Below are positions 17,801 through 25,244 of a DNA stretch of 51,421 bases, piece after piece. Source of the stretch: Crocinitomix catalasitica ATCC 23190. GTDB taxonomy: Bacteria; Bacteroidota; Bacteroidia; Flavobacteriales_D; Crocinitomicaceae. The stretch lies in contig NZ_JHXV01000033.1 in the NCBI RefSeq assembly GCF_000621625.1, forward strand, positions 1-51,421. Direction: 5' to 3'. A program made the position numbers and the translations under genes. Each line of letters begins with the position of its first letter. The first letter of the stretch is position 1. Below the pieces are notes generated by a model. That model saw only the letters and a list, made by a program, of their open reading frames with translations, was not told where the DNA came from and ran no database searches.

Positions 17801-20800
17801 GATGAATTTGATCCATCAACTGTTTTATCAAGTTTAGATCCTGAATATGAAAATAAATTGGCCGATGCCAATGCAATTGAAGACGATGCAGAAAGACAAA
17901 GCGCTTTAGCAGAATTGGATGATGCATTATTAGAAAGATCACTCGAACGAATTCAAGAATTAGAAGTTTTGTCTGCTGATGATCCTTCGAATCAAAAAAT
18001 TGCAGATGAATTAACTTATTTAGAAGAATTAAATGGGAAGATTAGTAAAACTGAAAAGAATGCTGACATAGAAGTTGCAACGGTTCAATCAGAAGTCTTA
18101 ATCGATGATATAATTCCAGCGATATCTACAAGCCTCGCAGATATTGAAGAAATAGCTGATGAGACCGAAAGAAAAGAACAAGAAAACACCTTATTGCTTA
18201 GTCTAACGAATAAAATAGGAGAAGAAATAAGTGAGATTGAAGCATTAAAATCTGAAGGGAAAACGCCAATTAATGGTGAAGAACGATTAACGAATTTAAA
18301 GAATGCTGAAAACAAGTACTTAACGAAGATTGAAGAAAATGATGTCTGGTTAGCCGGCGGATCAGATGTTGCAGCTATCGATAATCAACCTACTGATGAA
18401 AACAATCCTGTTGATATCGCAACAGATCCTATTTTAGAAAATGATCCAGTTATTGATGAAACAGATCCAACGGATACTGAAAATGGACAAGATACGGATC
18501 CGGTTATTGCCGAAACAGATCCAACGGATAACGATCCTATTGCACAAGAATCTGACCCGGTTATTGATGACGTAGATCCCGGTACTGAATTAACGCAGGA
18601 AGATCCTATTATCGATGAATTAGATCCAACAGATAACGATCCTATTGCGCAAGAGACAGATCAAGCAGGAGCGCAAGAAATATCAATAGAGGATATCGAA
18701 AAACCAACAGCTGAGAATTTAATTCCTGATTACGGTACTAAAATGAGCAAGATCATGCAAAGTGAAGGCTCTGATGTTGACAAATTAACGGCTGAAAATG
18801 ATTTAAATGAAGACTTATTGGTCGAGCTGAGAGCGAAAAGATCAGAATTAGAAAAGCTAAAAGCTGATCAGCCAGAAAATGCAGAGGTGATTGATGGATA
18901 TCTTGAAGAGGTAGAGAATTTGGAACGTATTAAGAGCAACCAAATTCAAGTGAATAATAATGATATTAAGAATCTTCAAAAGGACAATTCGCAACGACCA
19001 GAAATTACGATGAGTTCAGTAATGCCTGAGTTCGATAATGAAATGGATAAAATTGAGGTTCAGGGGTTGAGCGAAATGAACGAATTGGCGGCTGTGAATG
19101 ATGTCAATTATAAATTATTAGATGCGATTGATGATAAGATTTTAGATATTCAAAGAGAAGCAATAGAGCAACCCGAGAACGAGGAATTATTACTTGAAGA
19201 GATCCAAAAATTAGATGAGTTAACCGAATCTAAATTAGATGAGATAGAAAGAAATAAAGTACGAATTGTTGAATTAGAAATTGAAGCAACCGATGTAACA
19301 AAAGTAAAAGCTGATGATTTTAATTCGCAATCAGCAAAGGATGTATTATCTGACAAAGAGAGTGAGTTAACAGAAATTAGAGAGTTGGATTTGGAATTGA
19401 GCGAATTGAATGCACAATTGAGTACCTCTTCGTCAGAAAAAGAAGAAGCTAAAATTACAAAGCAAATTATAAAAGCGACTGCAGCTAAAGCTGAATTAGA
19501 GAACGATGTGATTATTGCTTTGGCATCGCCGAATAGAGAAGAAGTGGCTGAGAAGAAGGATGAAATGCGCATGGATATGGATATTGCGCAATCAGTTGTA
19601 AGTGAGCAAGACGGTGATTTAATGGATGCCAATAGATTGATGATCGAAGCGAATATAAAAATGGATGAAGCTCAAAAATCTAGACAAATCGCTGAAACAA
19701 CTAAAGATCCTATTGAAAAAAATACATTATTAAGAGAAGCATTTAAAAACGAAAAGGAAGCAAAAGAATTAATCGTTAAGGCAGAACGAATTTATAAAGT
19801 GGCATACGTAATAGATAGCTACAAAACGAAAGAGGAAGTATTGATTGAAGTTCCGGAAAACGAATTCGATAGAACTTCTACGAAACTATTTGATCAAGCT
19901 GATAATTTACGTCAAAAGGCAAGTGAGAATACTGATAGAGCTGCAGTGTTGAGAGACAGTAGTGAAACGGTTAAGAAAAAAGATCGAGAATTAGTGCTTC
20001 AAAAAGCAGAAGAATTCGAATCTAAAGCGAAAATTTTAGATGATATGGCAATGGATCGCATCGATGCAGGTGAAGAAGCCCAAGCTAAAGAAGAAGCAGC
20101 AATAGAATTGATGAAAGAGGATGTTGTAGCGGTTAATATCGATTTCGAAACAAGTAAGACAATATCAAGTTCTGAAGAATACAAAGCCTTTTATGATAAT
20201 GAATCATTGATTGATGAGAAATTTGCTGAAGCAAAAGAATTAGATAATCAATTGGAAAAACTAGAGAATAAAAAGACGAGAATCATTAAAACGGCTTTAG
20301 TTAGATATCAAACTTCCCCGGAAGAAGTCCTAGAAGGAAACGAAGAATTGGCTGCAACACAATCTGAAATTGAAGCGTTGACGACAGCGAAGAAGGAAGT
20401 GAAAAGTCAAATATTAGCTGCTAAAGAAAAATCGAACGACTTGATGGCGAGTTCAAATGAAGCTGATAAAAATAAGATGCTTTCAATGGCAAGTCAAGGT
20501 GTGAAACCAATTGAAAAAGAAGTTGTCATTCCAGATGATCTTGCAATCAATACAAACGCTCCACAAGCTGCCAATACAAATGCTGATGAAGCGAACAACA
20601 CAAACAGAATTCAGGAAGCTGAAGCGAATGTTGATGAAGCAAACAATACAAATGCTGAGCTGGCTGCAGATACAAACACAGATGAAGCGAATAATGTAGA
20701 TTCTGATCCAGTAGCAGATACAGAACCAGTTATAGATGAAGTAGAAGATCCTGTGAATAATGAAAATGATATTGCTGAAAAACAAGCATCAGACTTTAAC

Positions 20801-22474
20801 GTTCCTGACAATGTTGAGAAAGATATTTTTAGAACAACAGCAGCGCCTATTTATTCTAATTCAAATCCAATTCCAATTAGTGAGAAACAACCTGTAGGAT
20901 TAGTTTATAAAGTTCAAGTAGGTGCATTTAGAAACCCATTACCACAAGATCACTTTAAGGAGTTTGCCCCAATCTCTGGGCAAAAATTGAACAATGGGAT
21001 TACGCGCTATATGGTAGGTTATTTCAAAACCTTAGCACCTGCAAGCAGTGCCAGAAGACAAATTAATGCTTTGGGTTATACTGATGCTTTCGTTGTGGCT
21101 TATTGTAATGGTAATCGAATTTCAATTGCTGAAGCAAATAAGATAGAGTCTGGTGAGGTTGAATGTTTATCTCAACCAGCTACTGAAAGTATTGCTGCAA
21201 CAGTACCTGATAATACCGAAAGAACGGATACTGTTCCAACTGAGACTGTAGAAACAAGAACCAATACCGAAGTTGCAAATAACAATCAAGAAACCAATAC
21301 AACTAGAAATATAGAGAATCAAACGGAAGCTATTGAGACGCCCGTGGTTGAAACAACAACCGTTGTAACCAACGAGAAGCCGGTTCAAAGTATTGAGATC
21401 AGCAATCAACCTGTAAATAGCGAAGAACGCGAATTGGTAGCTTATTATACAAATACACCAAGAGCTGCAAAAGCCAATCAAGTTGAAATCATAAAAGGTT
21501 TATTCTATACCGTGCAAATTGGTGTTTATTCTAAACCAGTTCCAGTTGAAAATCTGTTTAACATTCAACCTTTAAATAGTCAACTAACAGCGTCTAATGT
21601 TATTCGTTATTCAACTGGTATTTATAAGACTGTTGAAGAAGCCGTAGCTAGAAAAAATGAGGTGATTCGAATTGGTATTCCTGATGCATTCGTAACAGCC
21701 TACTATAATGGCCGTCGAATTACGATTGATGAAGCCAATGAAATTCTAGTTCAAAAAGGAGCAAGTGCTTATGTAGATGGAAAATCTGCAGATCTTATAG
21801 CAGAAGAACCTATTATAATCGAGTCAAACGAGGACATCACTTATTTCAAAGAAGGACTTTATTATAAAGTATTAATTGGTCGCTACGCAGATGCAATACC
21901 AGGAGAATACGCAACGTTATTATTACAGGGGAAAGGTATTTTAGAAACAGAAGTAGATATTGATGGAAGAACTGTTTTAGTATCGAAAAAACAAACTAAC
22001 TTTACAGCGGCGATTGAAACGGCAAAAGAATTTAGAGAGATGGGAGTAGAGGATATGGATATTATAACATTCTATAAATATGACCCGATTCGAAAAGATG
22101 ATGGAGATAAAATATTGAATGGTACAATGGTAGGAGAATTAGAAACCTACGATGATTTAATTGGCATAAGTGCAAATAAGTTCATATATTCGAAAGAGAA
22201 GATTGCATTTCAAATAGTTGTTGGAGAATTTGAAGACAATGCAGATGCGGAATTTTTAGAATTAGTAGCTGCAAATGCTAGTGAAGATATTGAAGAGAAT
22301 ATATTAAATGATGGAACAACTCAATATCTAATAAAGGGCATTAAAACTTACGAAGACGCTCAGGCAACTAAGTCGAGATTGATAGGACGCGGATTTGAAA
22401 GAGCGGTAATTGAAGCCAGTCACGACGGTAGAAAATTATCAGTTGAAAAAGCAAGAGAAGTTATTAAAGATTAA
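14900..22474 (+). CDS. Giant PorE-like TPR/PD40 protein with SPOR repeats
   Basis: A 2524-aa exported protein; start chosen at the ATG opening the signal peptide MKFIGRHILLLLLLFCTSHI. Approximate domains in order: TPR 28-135; PD40 beta-propeller blades 200-335 (KIYFSSYGDNDDNGLDIYV, YLYFSSKGHNSMGGYDVYR); a carboxypeptidase-regulatory-like domain 347-430; a very long coiled-coil region rich in Glu, Lys, Asp and Asn, 450-1965; and four SPOR-like repeats at 2000-2083, 2197-2290, 2317-2393 and 2432-2523 (VYKVQVGAFRN, FYTVQIGVYSK, YYKVLIGRYAD, AFQIVVGEFED). The coiled coil is broken by an acidic DP-repeat segment (1157-1263) and an Asn/Thr repeat (1882-1933). TPR, PD40 and regulatory-like domains in that order match the T9SS protein PorE, whose last domain is OmpA-like; here SPOR repeats take its place. 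Peptidoglycan anchoring is inferred from the SPOR family. Confidence 0.85.
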   Translation: MKFIGRHILLLLLLFCTSHITLAQQTLTEKKEEADQLFEAKEWSKAEVLYSTVIANDPRNHELNFKYGACLLNGSKNKDEAIKRLRFSITNANIDARAYYYLGKAYHLNYQFNEALTQYQKFKSTASTNELKKLDVDTDIYACKNGGKLLANLTDLIVIAKTELSADKFYDLYKLDDIGGMLLITDKFQSKLDKKANHRPIIHFPVDAPKIYFSSYGDNDDNGLDIYVKNKLPGGEWSASQLIKGQVNTGKDEAFAYMHPNGEYLYFSSKGHNSMGGYDVYRSKYDKLADSFGKPENMDFAISSPDDDILFVVDSLDRVAYFSSARESSQEKLTVYKVRMERIPLQLAVLKGNFVNEIDGNQKEIAINIKNEATGRVIGTFNSNKANGDYFIMLPQSGNFVYEMTIKGSNETYVQVVNIPYQSEITPLKQEIKFFMDNGEEAIMIDNLFKDKFADPESIMAEVYQALSKLPPNADKFDIDSLDKSKANGEIFVQAGMDAFLSKSSLDQILNSEKEDLQAAIKNDEANANMAFNLANNKSVEANQKMLDLNKQLDDLIGITDPEEKQAALVAINDQKNEIQTLNDDAKKLLLLGNQIDESVKKKVITLAATNKLIADLSNVKNESLPELQGLVSNNMSYFEANIKNEPKIENVVDNALAQNRVKEKEFQSLSEEISAISRDEQSLIAKNKSLEKSLELAKKKEKIAIQEQMDNNASDIAMFSAARKSKQDKLDQLINGNVDLALGDAALLVSDDRNNRPENKSDLSASDKDKIKSNVNQNDLTESIELVEEELAEQGFSIFKIDLYASNEENSLYSLAEWNAKIDNAKIDLAQARMTASPEELVQIEAEEKRLEQLRKEKEIELKPEAAAPLNTNPEVAVNDFITDYDQQAESIETIVNATDRKKAEVALKEDLAKAIRTEKALLEKELAENSKNKDAKKRLENLNELETENQNQINEDKEWIAEQVADEFDPSTVLSSLDPEYENKLADANAIEDDAERQSALAELDDALLERSLERIQELEVLSADDPSNQKIADELTYLEELNGKISKTEKNADIEVATVQSEVLIDDIIPAISTSLADIEEIADETERKEQENTLLLSLTNKIGEEISEIEALKSEGKTPINGEERLTNLKNAENKYLTKIEENDVWLAGGSDVAAIDNQPTDENNPVDIATDPILENDPVIDETDPTDTENGQDTDPVIAETDPTDNDPIAQESDPVIDDVDPGTELTQEDPIIDELDPTDNDPIAQETDQAGAQEISIEDIEKPTAENLIPDYGTKMSKIMQSEGSDVDKLTAENDLNEDLLVELRAKRSELEKLKADQPENAEVIDGYLEEVENLERIKSNQIQVNNNDIKNLQKDNSQRPEITMSSVMPEFDNEMDKIEVQGLSEMNELAAVNDVNYKLLDAIDDKILDIQREAIEQPENEELLLEEIQKLDELTESKLDEIERNKVRIVELEIEATDVTKVKADDFNSQSAKDVLSDKESELTEIRELDLELSELNAQLSTSSSEKEEAKITKQIIKATAAKAELENDVIIALASPNREEVAEKKDEMRMDMDIAQSVVSEQDGDLMDANRLMIEANIKMDEAQKSRQIAETTKDPIEKNTLLREAFKNEKEAKELIVKAERIYKVAYVIDSYKTKEEVLIEVPENEFDRTSTKLFDQADNLRQKASENTDRAAVLRDSSETVKKKDRELVLQKAEEFESKAKILDDMAMDRIDAGEEAQAKEEAAIELMKEDVVAVNIDFETSKTISSSEEYKAFYDNESLIDEKFAEAKELDNQLEKLENKKTRIIKTALVRYQTSPEEVLEGNEELAATQSEIEALTTAKKEVKSQILAAKEKSNDLMASSNEADKNKMLSMASQGVKPIEKEVVIPDDLAINTNAPQAANTNADEANNTNRIQEAEANVDEANNTNAELAADTNTDEANNVDSDPVADTEPVIDEVEDPVNNENDIAEKQASDFNVPDNVEKDIFRTTAAPIYSNSNPIPISEKQPVGLVYKVQVGAFRNPLPQDHFKEFAPISGQKLNNGITRYMVGYFKTLAPASSARRQINALGYTDAFVVAYCNGNRISIAEANKIESGEVECLSQPATESIAATVPDNTERTDTVPTETVETRTNTEVANNNQETNTTRNIENQTEAIETPVVETTTVVTNEKPVQSIEISNQPVNSEERELVAYYTNTPRAAKANQVEIIKGLFYTVQIGVYSKPVPVENLFNIQPLNSQLTASNVIRYSTGIYKTVEEAVARKNEVIRIGIPDAFVTAYYNGRRITIDEANEILVQKGASAYVDGKSADLIAEEPIIIESNEDITYFKEGLYYKVLIGRYADAIPGEYATLLLQGKGILETEVDIDGRTVLVSKKQTNFTAAIETAKEFREMGVEDMDIITFYKYDPIRKDDGDKILNGTMVGELETYDDLIGISANKFIYSKEKIAFQIVVGEFEDNADAEFLELVAANASEDIEENILNDGTTQYLIKGIKTYEDAQATKSRLIGRGFERAVIEASHDGRKLSVEKAREVIKD

Positions 22475-22484
22475 GATTATTAAA

Positions 22485-22760
22485 ATGAGTACAGAAGTTG
22501 AATTTGATGAAAAGGTTGCGCTACTCGAAAAAGAAGTAGACAGTAAGAATTTAGTGGTTTATAATGATGACGTGAACACGTTTGATCATGTAATTGACTC
22601 TTTAGTTAAAGTTTGTCGACATGAAATTATTCAAGCCGAACAATGCACATGGATTGTTCATTACAATGGTAAATGTGCTGTAAAGGAAGGTGATATGGAT
22701 AAATTGTTACCAATGCGCCGCGCTCTTAACGAACGTGGAATTGACGCTAAAATTCATTAA
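22485..22760 (+). CDS. clpS: ATP-dependent Clp protease adaptor ClpS
   Basis: A 91-aa adaptor that delivers N-degron substrates to the ClpAP or ClpCP protease. The core is intact: NLVVYNDDVNTFDHVID carries the Asn27-Asp28 and Asp29 that hold the substrate amino terminus, His59 in WIVHYNGKC matches the conserved pocket histidine, and the protein ends in LNERGIDAKIH. I chose the ATG at 22485, which gives a normal length; upstream codons overlap the giant gene. It begins 10 bp after the giant's stop, so it probably shares that transcript. The next feature is a promoter and tRNA-Arg. Confidence 0.95.
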   Translation: MSTEVEFDEKVALLEKEVDSKNLVVYNDDVNTFDHVIDSLVKVCRHEIIQAEQCTWIVHYNGKCAVKEGDMDKLLPMRRALNERGIDAKIH

Positions 22761-22806
22761 TTTAATTTTGCTTCCTTTTTTACACGATAGATTAAAAAAA
22801 AAGTTT

Positions 22807-22814
22807 TATTTTTG
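22807..22814 (+). promoter_or_regulatory. Promoter -7 element of tRNA-Arg
   Basis: TATTTTTG matches TAnnTTTG and is followed by CACC, a frequent sequence after this box in Bacteroidota. The T-rich run near 22776-22781 is a weak -33 candidate. The tRNA begins 23 bases downstream. Confidence 0.55.
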
Positions 22815-22837
22815 CACCGGATTTAAAAATCCAAAAG

Positions 22838-22911
22838 GGCCTCGTAGTTCAACTGAATAGAATACCACATTACGGCTGTGGCGGTTGAAGGTTTGAATCC
22901 TTCCGAGGTCA
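22838..22911 (+). tRNA. tRNA-Arg (anticodon ACG)
   Basis: The 74-nt gene folds into a complete cloverleaf. The acceptor stem pairs GGCCTCG with CGAGGTC, with discriminator A. The D stem is GTTC/GAAT, the anticodon stem CCACA/TGTGG, and the T stem GAAGG/CCTTC with loop TTTGAAT. The anticodon loop TTACGGC places ACG at 22872-22874, which would be read as ICG after TadA editing. The 3' CCA is not encoded. Confidence 0.95.
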
Positions 22912-22915
22912 CAAG

Positions 22916-22955
22916 AACAAAAGCTTTCCGCTCTGCGGAGGGCTTTTGTTGTTTT
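22916..22955 (+). terminator. Terminator of tRNA-Arg
   Basis: A 16-bp hairpin from 22916 to 22950 with loop TCT (22932-22934): AACAAAAGC on the left pairs with GCTTTTGTT on the right, and CCGC pairs with GCGG next to the loop. GTTTT follows. It starts 5 bases after the tRNA. Confidence 0.8.
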
Positions 22956-23012
22956 GAGCAAGAGTCCAAGCCCAGCTTGCTGGGATTGAGCGAGAGCGCT
23001 TAACAACAAAAG
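22943..23012. repeat. Nested inverted repeat after tRNA-Arg
   Basis: CTTTTGTTGTT (22943-22953) is the exact complement of AACAACAAAAG (23002-23012). Inside lies a second perfect hairpin, CCCAGC and GCTGGG around TT (22972-22985), preceded by GAGTCC. The left outer arm is also the right arm of the tRNA terminator, so the two structures are mutually exclusive. Confidence 0.7.
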
Positions 23013-23051
23013 TTCAAAAAATCACAGATTTTTTAAAGCTTTTATTCACCC

Positions 23052-23096
23052 GGAGTTCAAAGGATCACGAGCAAAGCGAGTAATCCTTTAAACTCC
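23052..23096. repeat. Imperfect 45-bp hairpin
   Basis: GGAGTT pairs with AACTCC, AAAGGAT with ATCCTTT and AC with GT, separated by two symmetrical C/A mismatches. The apex contains CGAGCAAAGCG. It lies in the gene-free stretch between tRNA-Arg and the 141-bp array. No coding potential is seen. Confidence 0.6.
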
Positions 23097-23136
23097 TAAT
23101 AACATCGAGCCTGTCGAGCCCCCAAAAAAACATCAG

Positions 23137-23688
23137 AACAACGTCCAACAAAGTTGGTAAGTCTGTTCGGCTCCTAAACCCCAAACACCTGTGCCGGCGC
23201 CTTCGAGTCCATTGCTGTCGCAATCCTCAGTCACCTATTTTTAGATCTTAACATTAAGCCTTCTGTAAAATTTATCAGAACCATTACCAACTCCGTTGGC
23301 GATCAGTTCGGGTCTCAACCTTGAAGCACCTGTGCCGGCGCCTTCGAGTCCATTGCTGTCGCAATCCTCAGTCACCTATTTTTAGATCTAAACATTAAAC
23401 CTTCTGTAAAATTTATCTGAACCATTGCCAACTCCGTTGGCGATCAGTTCGGGTCTCAACCTTGAAGCACCTGTGCCGGCGCCTTCGAGTCCATTGCTGT
23501 CGCAATCCTCAGTCACCTATTTTTAGATCTAAACATTAAACCTTCTGTAAAATTTATCAGAACCATTGCCAACTCCGTTGGCGATTAGTTCGGGTCTCAA
23601 CCTCGAAACACTTGTGCCGGCGCCTCCGAGTCCATTGCTGTCGCAATCCCCAGTCACCTATTTTTAGATCTAAACATTAAGCCTTCTG
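23137..23688. repeat. 141-bp tandem repeat array, about four copies
   Basis: The word GTGCCGGCGCC recurs at 23190, 23332, 23473 and 23614, giving periods of 142, 141 and 141 bp. The copies are almost identical; a degenerate partial copy precedes them (about 23137-23189) and the last copy is cut near 23688. Each unit holds several palindromes: CCAAC/GTTGG around TCC within a GAAC/GTTC pair, ATTGC/GCAAT around TGTC, TTAGATCTAA and GGCGCC. On the minus strand the ATTGC stem is flanked by GGTGACTGAGG and TGGACTCGAAG, the same flanks as at 54-102. No open frame runs through the array. Confidence 0.9.
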
Positions 23689-23803
23689 CGCTAAAACCCA
23701 AATCTGAGAATATTCATCCTCAAATATCAGCACACGTCCTACACTCAACTTATAATTATCAATACTTCATCTAAAAGTTGACATTTTTTCTATCTTTAAT
23801 GAC

Positions 23804-24463
23804 ATGTGTTTTTCTACAGAAGCAAGTTTCGCCGCAGCAGCGGTAATTACAACATCAGGAATCATAGCTTATAAAAAAGCAGGGAATAATGACATTCGTT
23901 TTATTGCCATTTTTCCAATCTTTTTTGGTTTCCATCAATTCATTGAAGGTTGGGTTTGGCTCGCTTCTCTATACTACTCTTTTGCGGGGCTCTTAGAAGT
24001 AAGTACCTATGGATTTATCATATTCGCATGGATCATCTGGCCAGTTGTTATTCCGGTTACCTTGTGGAGGGTAGAACACCAACCAAAACGAAAGAAAATA
24101 TTGTTCTGGATGACGATGCTGGGATGTGCAGTGACTTTAGTTTTATCATTTTTCCTGCTAACCAAAGAGATTACAGCAGAAATCGTCGATCACAGTATAA
24201 TCTATGATTATGGAGGTCACACTGCTTCTAGTTCGTGGTTTAGGGGAATATATGTGTTGATTGTAACGCTTCCAAATTTGATTTCTAGTCGAGGAAAAAT
24301 GTGGATGTTATTTGTAATGAACATGATTACATATTCTATTTCTCGGGTATATTTTAACGAGCATGTTGTTTCCGTTTGGTGTTTTTTCGCTGCAATTTCA
24401 AGTATAATCATCTTATATATTGTGCATGAACAAACCCGAGATGTCAAAGCACAAAAAGTTTAA
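23804..24463 (+). CDS. DUF6629 multi-span membrane protein
   Basis: A 219-aa integral membrane protein with about seven hydrophobic spans. It opens with MCFSTEASFAAAAV, the signature start of the DUF6629 family, and has FFGFHQFIEGWVW in the second span, also typical. No catalytic motif or known substrate. It stands alone after the hairpin array and converges on the LytTR regulator with a gap of only 22 bp. The ATG at 23804 is fixed by the family's conserved N-terminus. Confidence 0.82.
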   Translation: MCFSTEASFAAAAVITTSGIIAYKKAGNNDIRFIAIFPIFFGFHQFIEGWVWLASLYYSFAGLLEVSTYGFIIFAWIIWPVVIPVTLWRVEHQPKRKKILFWMTMLGCAVTLVLSFFLLTKEITAEIVDHSIIYDYGGHTASSSWFRGIYVLIVTLPNLISSRGKMWMLFVMNMITYSISRVYFNEHVVSVWCFFAAISSIIILYIVHEQTRDVKAQKV

Positions 24464-24485
24464 CAAATCTTACTTAGGGTCATTT

Positions 24486-25244
24486 TTAGACATCTATCCA
24501 CGCCTTGAATGCTTGCGCCTTCTCTCTGCTCACAAATACTTCTTCCTCAAACTTTGGTGTCAACTCTATTTTTAATTTTCCGTTGAACCATAAGCTGATT
24601 TTAGCTATCGCATGAATGGAACTGATCATTTGCCTATTGATTCTGTAAAAGTGATTGGCATCCAATAGCTTTTCTAATTGCTCTAAACTATATTTTATGG
24701 CATAATGTTCGCCATTTTCATGAACCAAGTAAGTAGCATCTGAACGATAAAAATATGCGATTTCTGCCGTTCTTATGACGATTAACTCGTCGCCCTTGTG
24801 GACTAAAAAACGTTCCTTTACCGCATCTTTTGGACGTAAGCCGCTTAATTTTTCTAGCACCGCTTGCATTGGAATATCTCTCTTGATTTCTTGCGTTTCG
24901 AACTTATTTAACGCTTGCTCAATTTTTTCCTTTTCAATGGGTTTAAGGATATAGGCTATACTGTTGAGTTCAAAAGCTTGAATGGCAAATTCATCATATG
25001 CGGTTGTAAAAACAATTGGGACATCAATTTGTCTATCTTCAAATAGTTTGAAGCTTAAATCATCACTCAATTGAATGTCGAGGAAGATTAAGTCTGGCAT
25101 TTCGTTCGAATTAAACCATTCGTGTCCTTGTTCGACACTTTGCAACCAGGCAACAATCTCAATTTCTTGCGGCATCAGTGCTAGAATTCTTTTCAGGTTT
25201 TCAAATGCACTTTTTTCATCCTCTATAATTAAAACTTTAATCAT
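24486..25244 (-). CDS. LytTR-family response regulator
   Basis: A 252-aa two-component regulator. The receiver domain (about 1-120) has the acidic pocket EDE (8-10), the phospho-acceptor Asp56 in LIFLDIQLSD, the TTAYDEFA switch region and the KP pair in YILKPIEKEKI. A LytTR DNA-binding domain follows (about 150-250): FLVHKGDELIVIRTAEIAYF, YSLEQLEKLL and FYRINRQMISSIHAI. It directly follows the kinase gene; the kinase stop TAA abuts its ATG, so the pair is translationally coupled. It probably regulates its own operon or a nearby envelope gene, which is inference. Confidence 0.93.
   Translation of the reverse strand: MIKVLIIEDEKSAFENLKRILALMPQEIEIVAWLQSVEQGHEWFNSNEMPDLIFLDIQLSDDLSFKLFEDRQIDVPIVFTTAYDEFAIQAFELNSIAYILKPIEKEKIEQALNKFETQEIKRDIPMQAVLEKLSGLRPKDAVKERFLVHKGDELIVIRTAEIAYFYRSDATYLVHENGEHYAIKYSLEQLEKLLDANHFYRINRQMISSIHAIAKISLWFNGKLKIELTPKFEEEVFVSREKAQAFKAWIDV

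Noticed and set aside
19150-19632. 160-codon minus-strand frame inside the giant gene
   Set aside because: It is a shadow of a Glu/Lys/Ala-rich coiled coil; the Ser/Phe-rich antisense product is typical of such shadows and has no start context.
22806-23009. Minus-strand frame across tRNA-Arg
   Set aside because: It lies antisense to a complete tRNA and its terminator.
23137-23688. CRISPR array
   Set aside because: The period is 141 bp and the units are nearly identical over their whole length, with no short repeat alternating with unique spacers and no cas genes in the window.
23771-23800. Promoter directly before the DUF6629 gene
   Set aside because: TTGACA and TATCTTTA are present, but only 10 bases separate the boxes and the second lies almost at the start codon.
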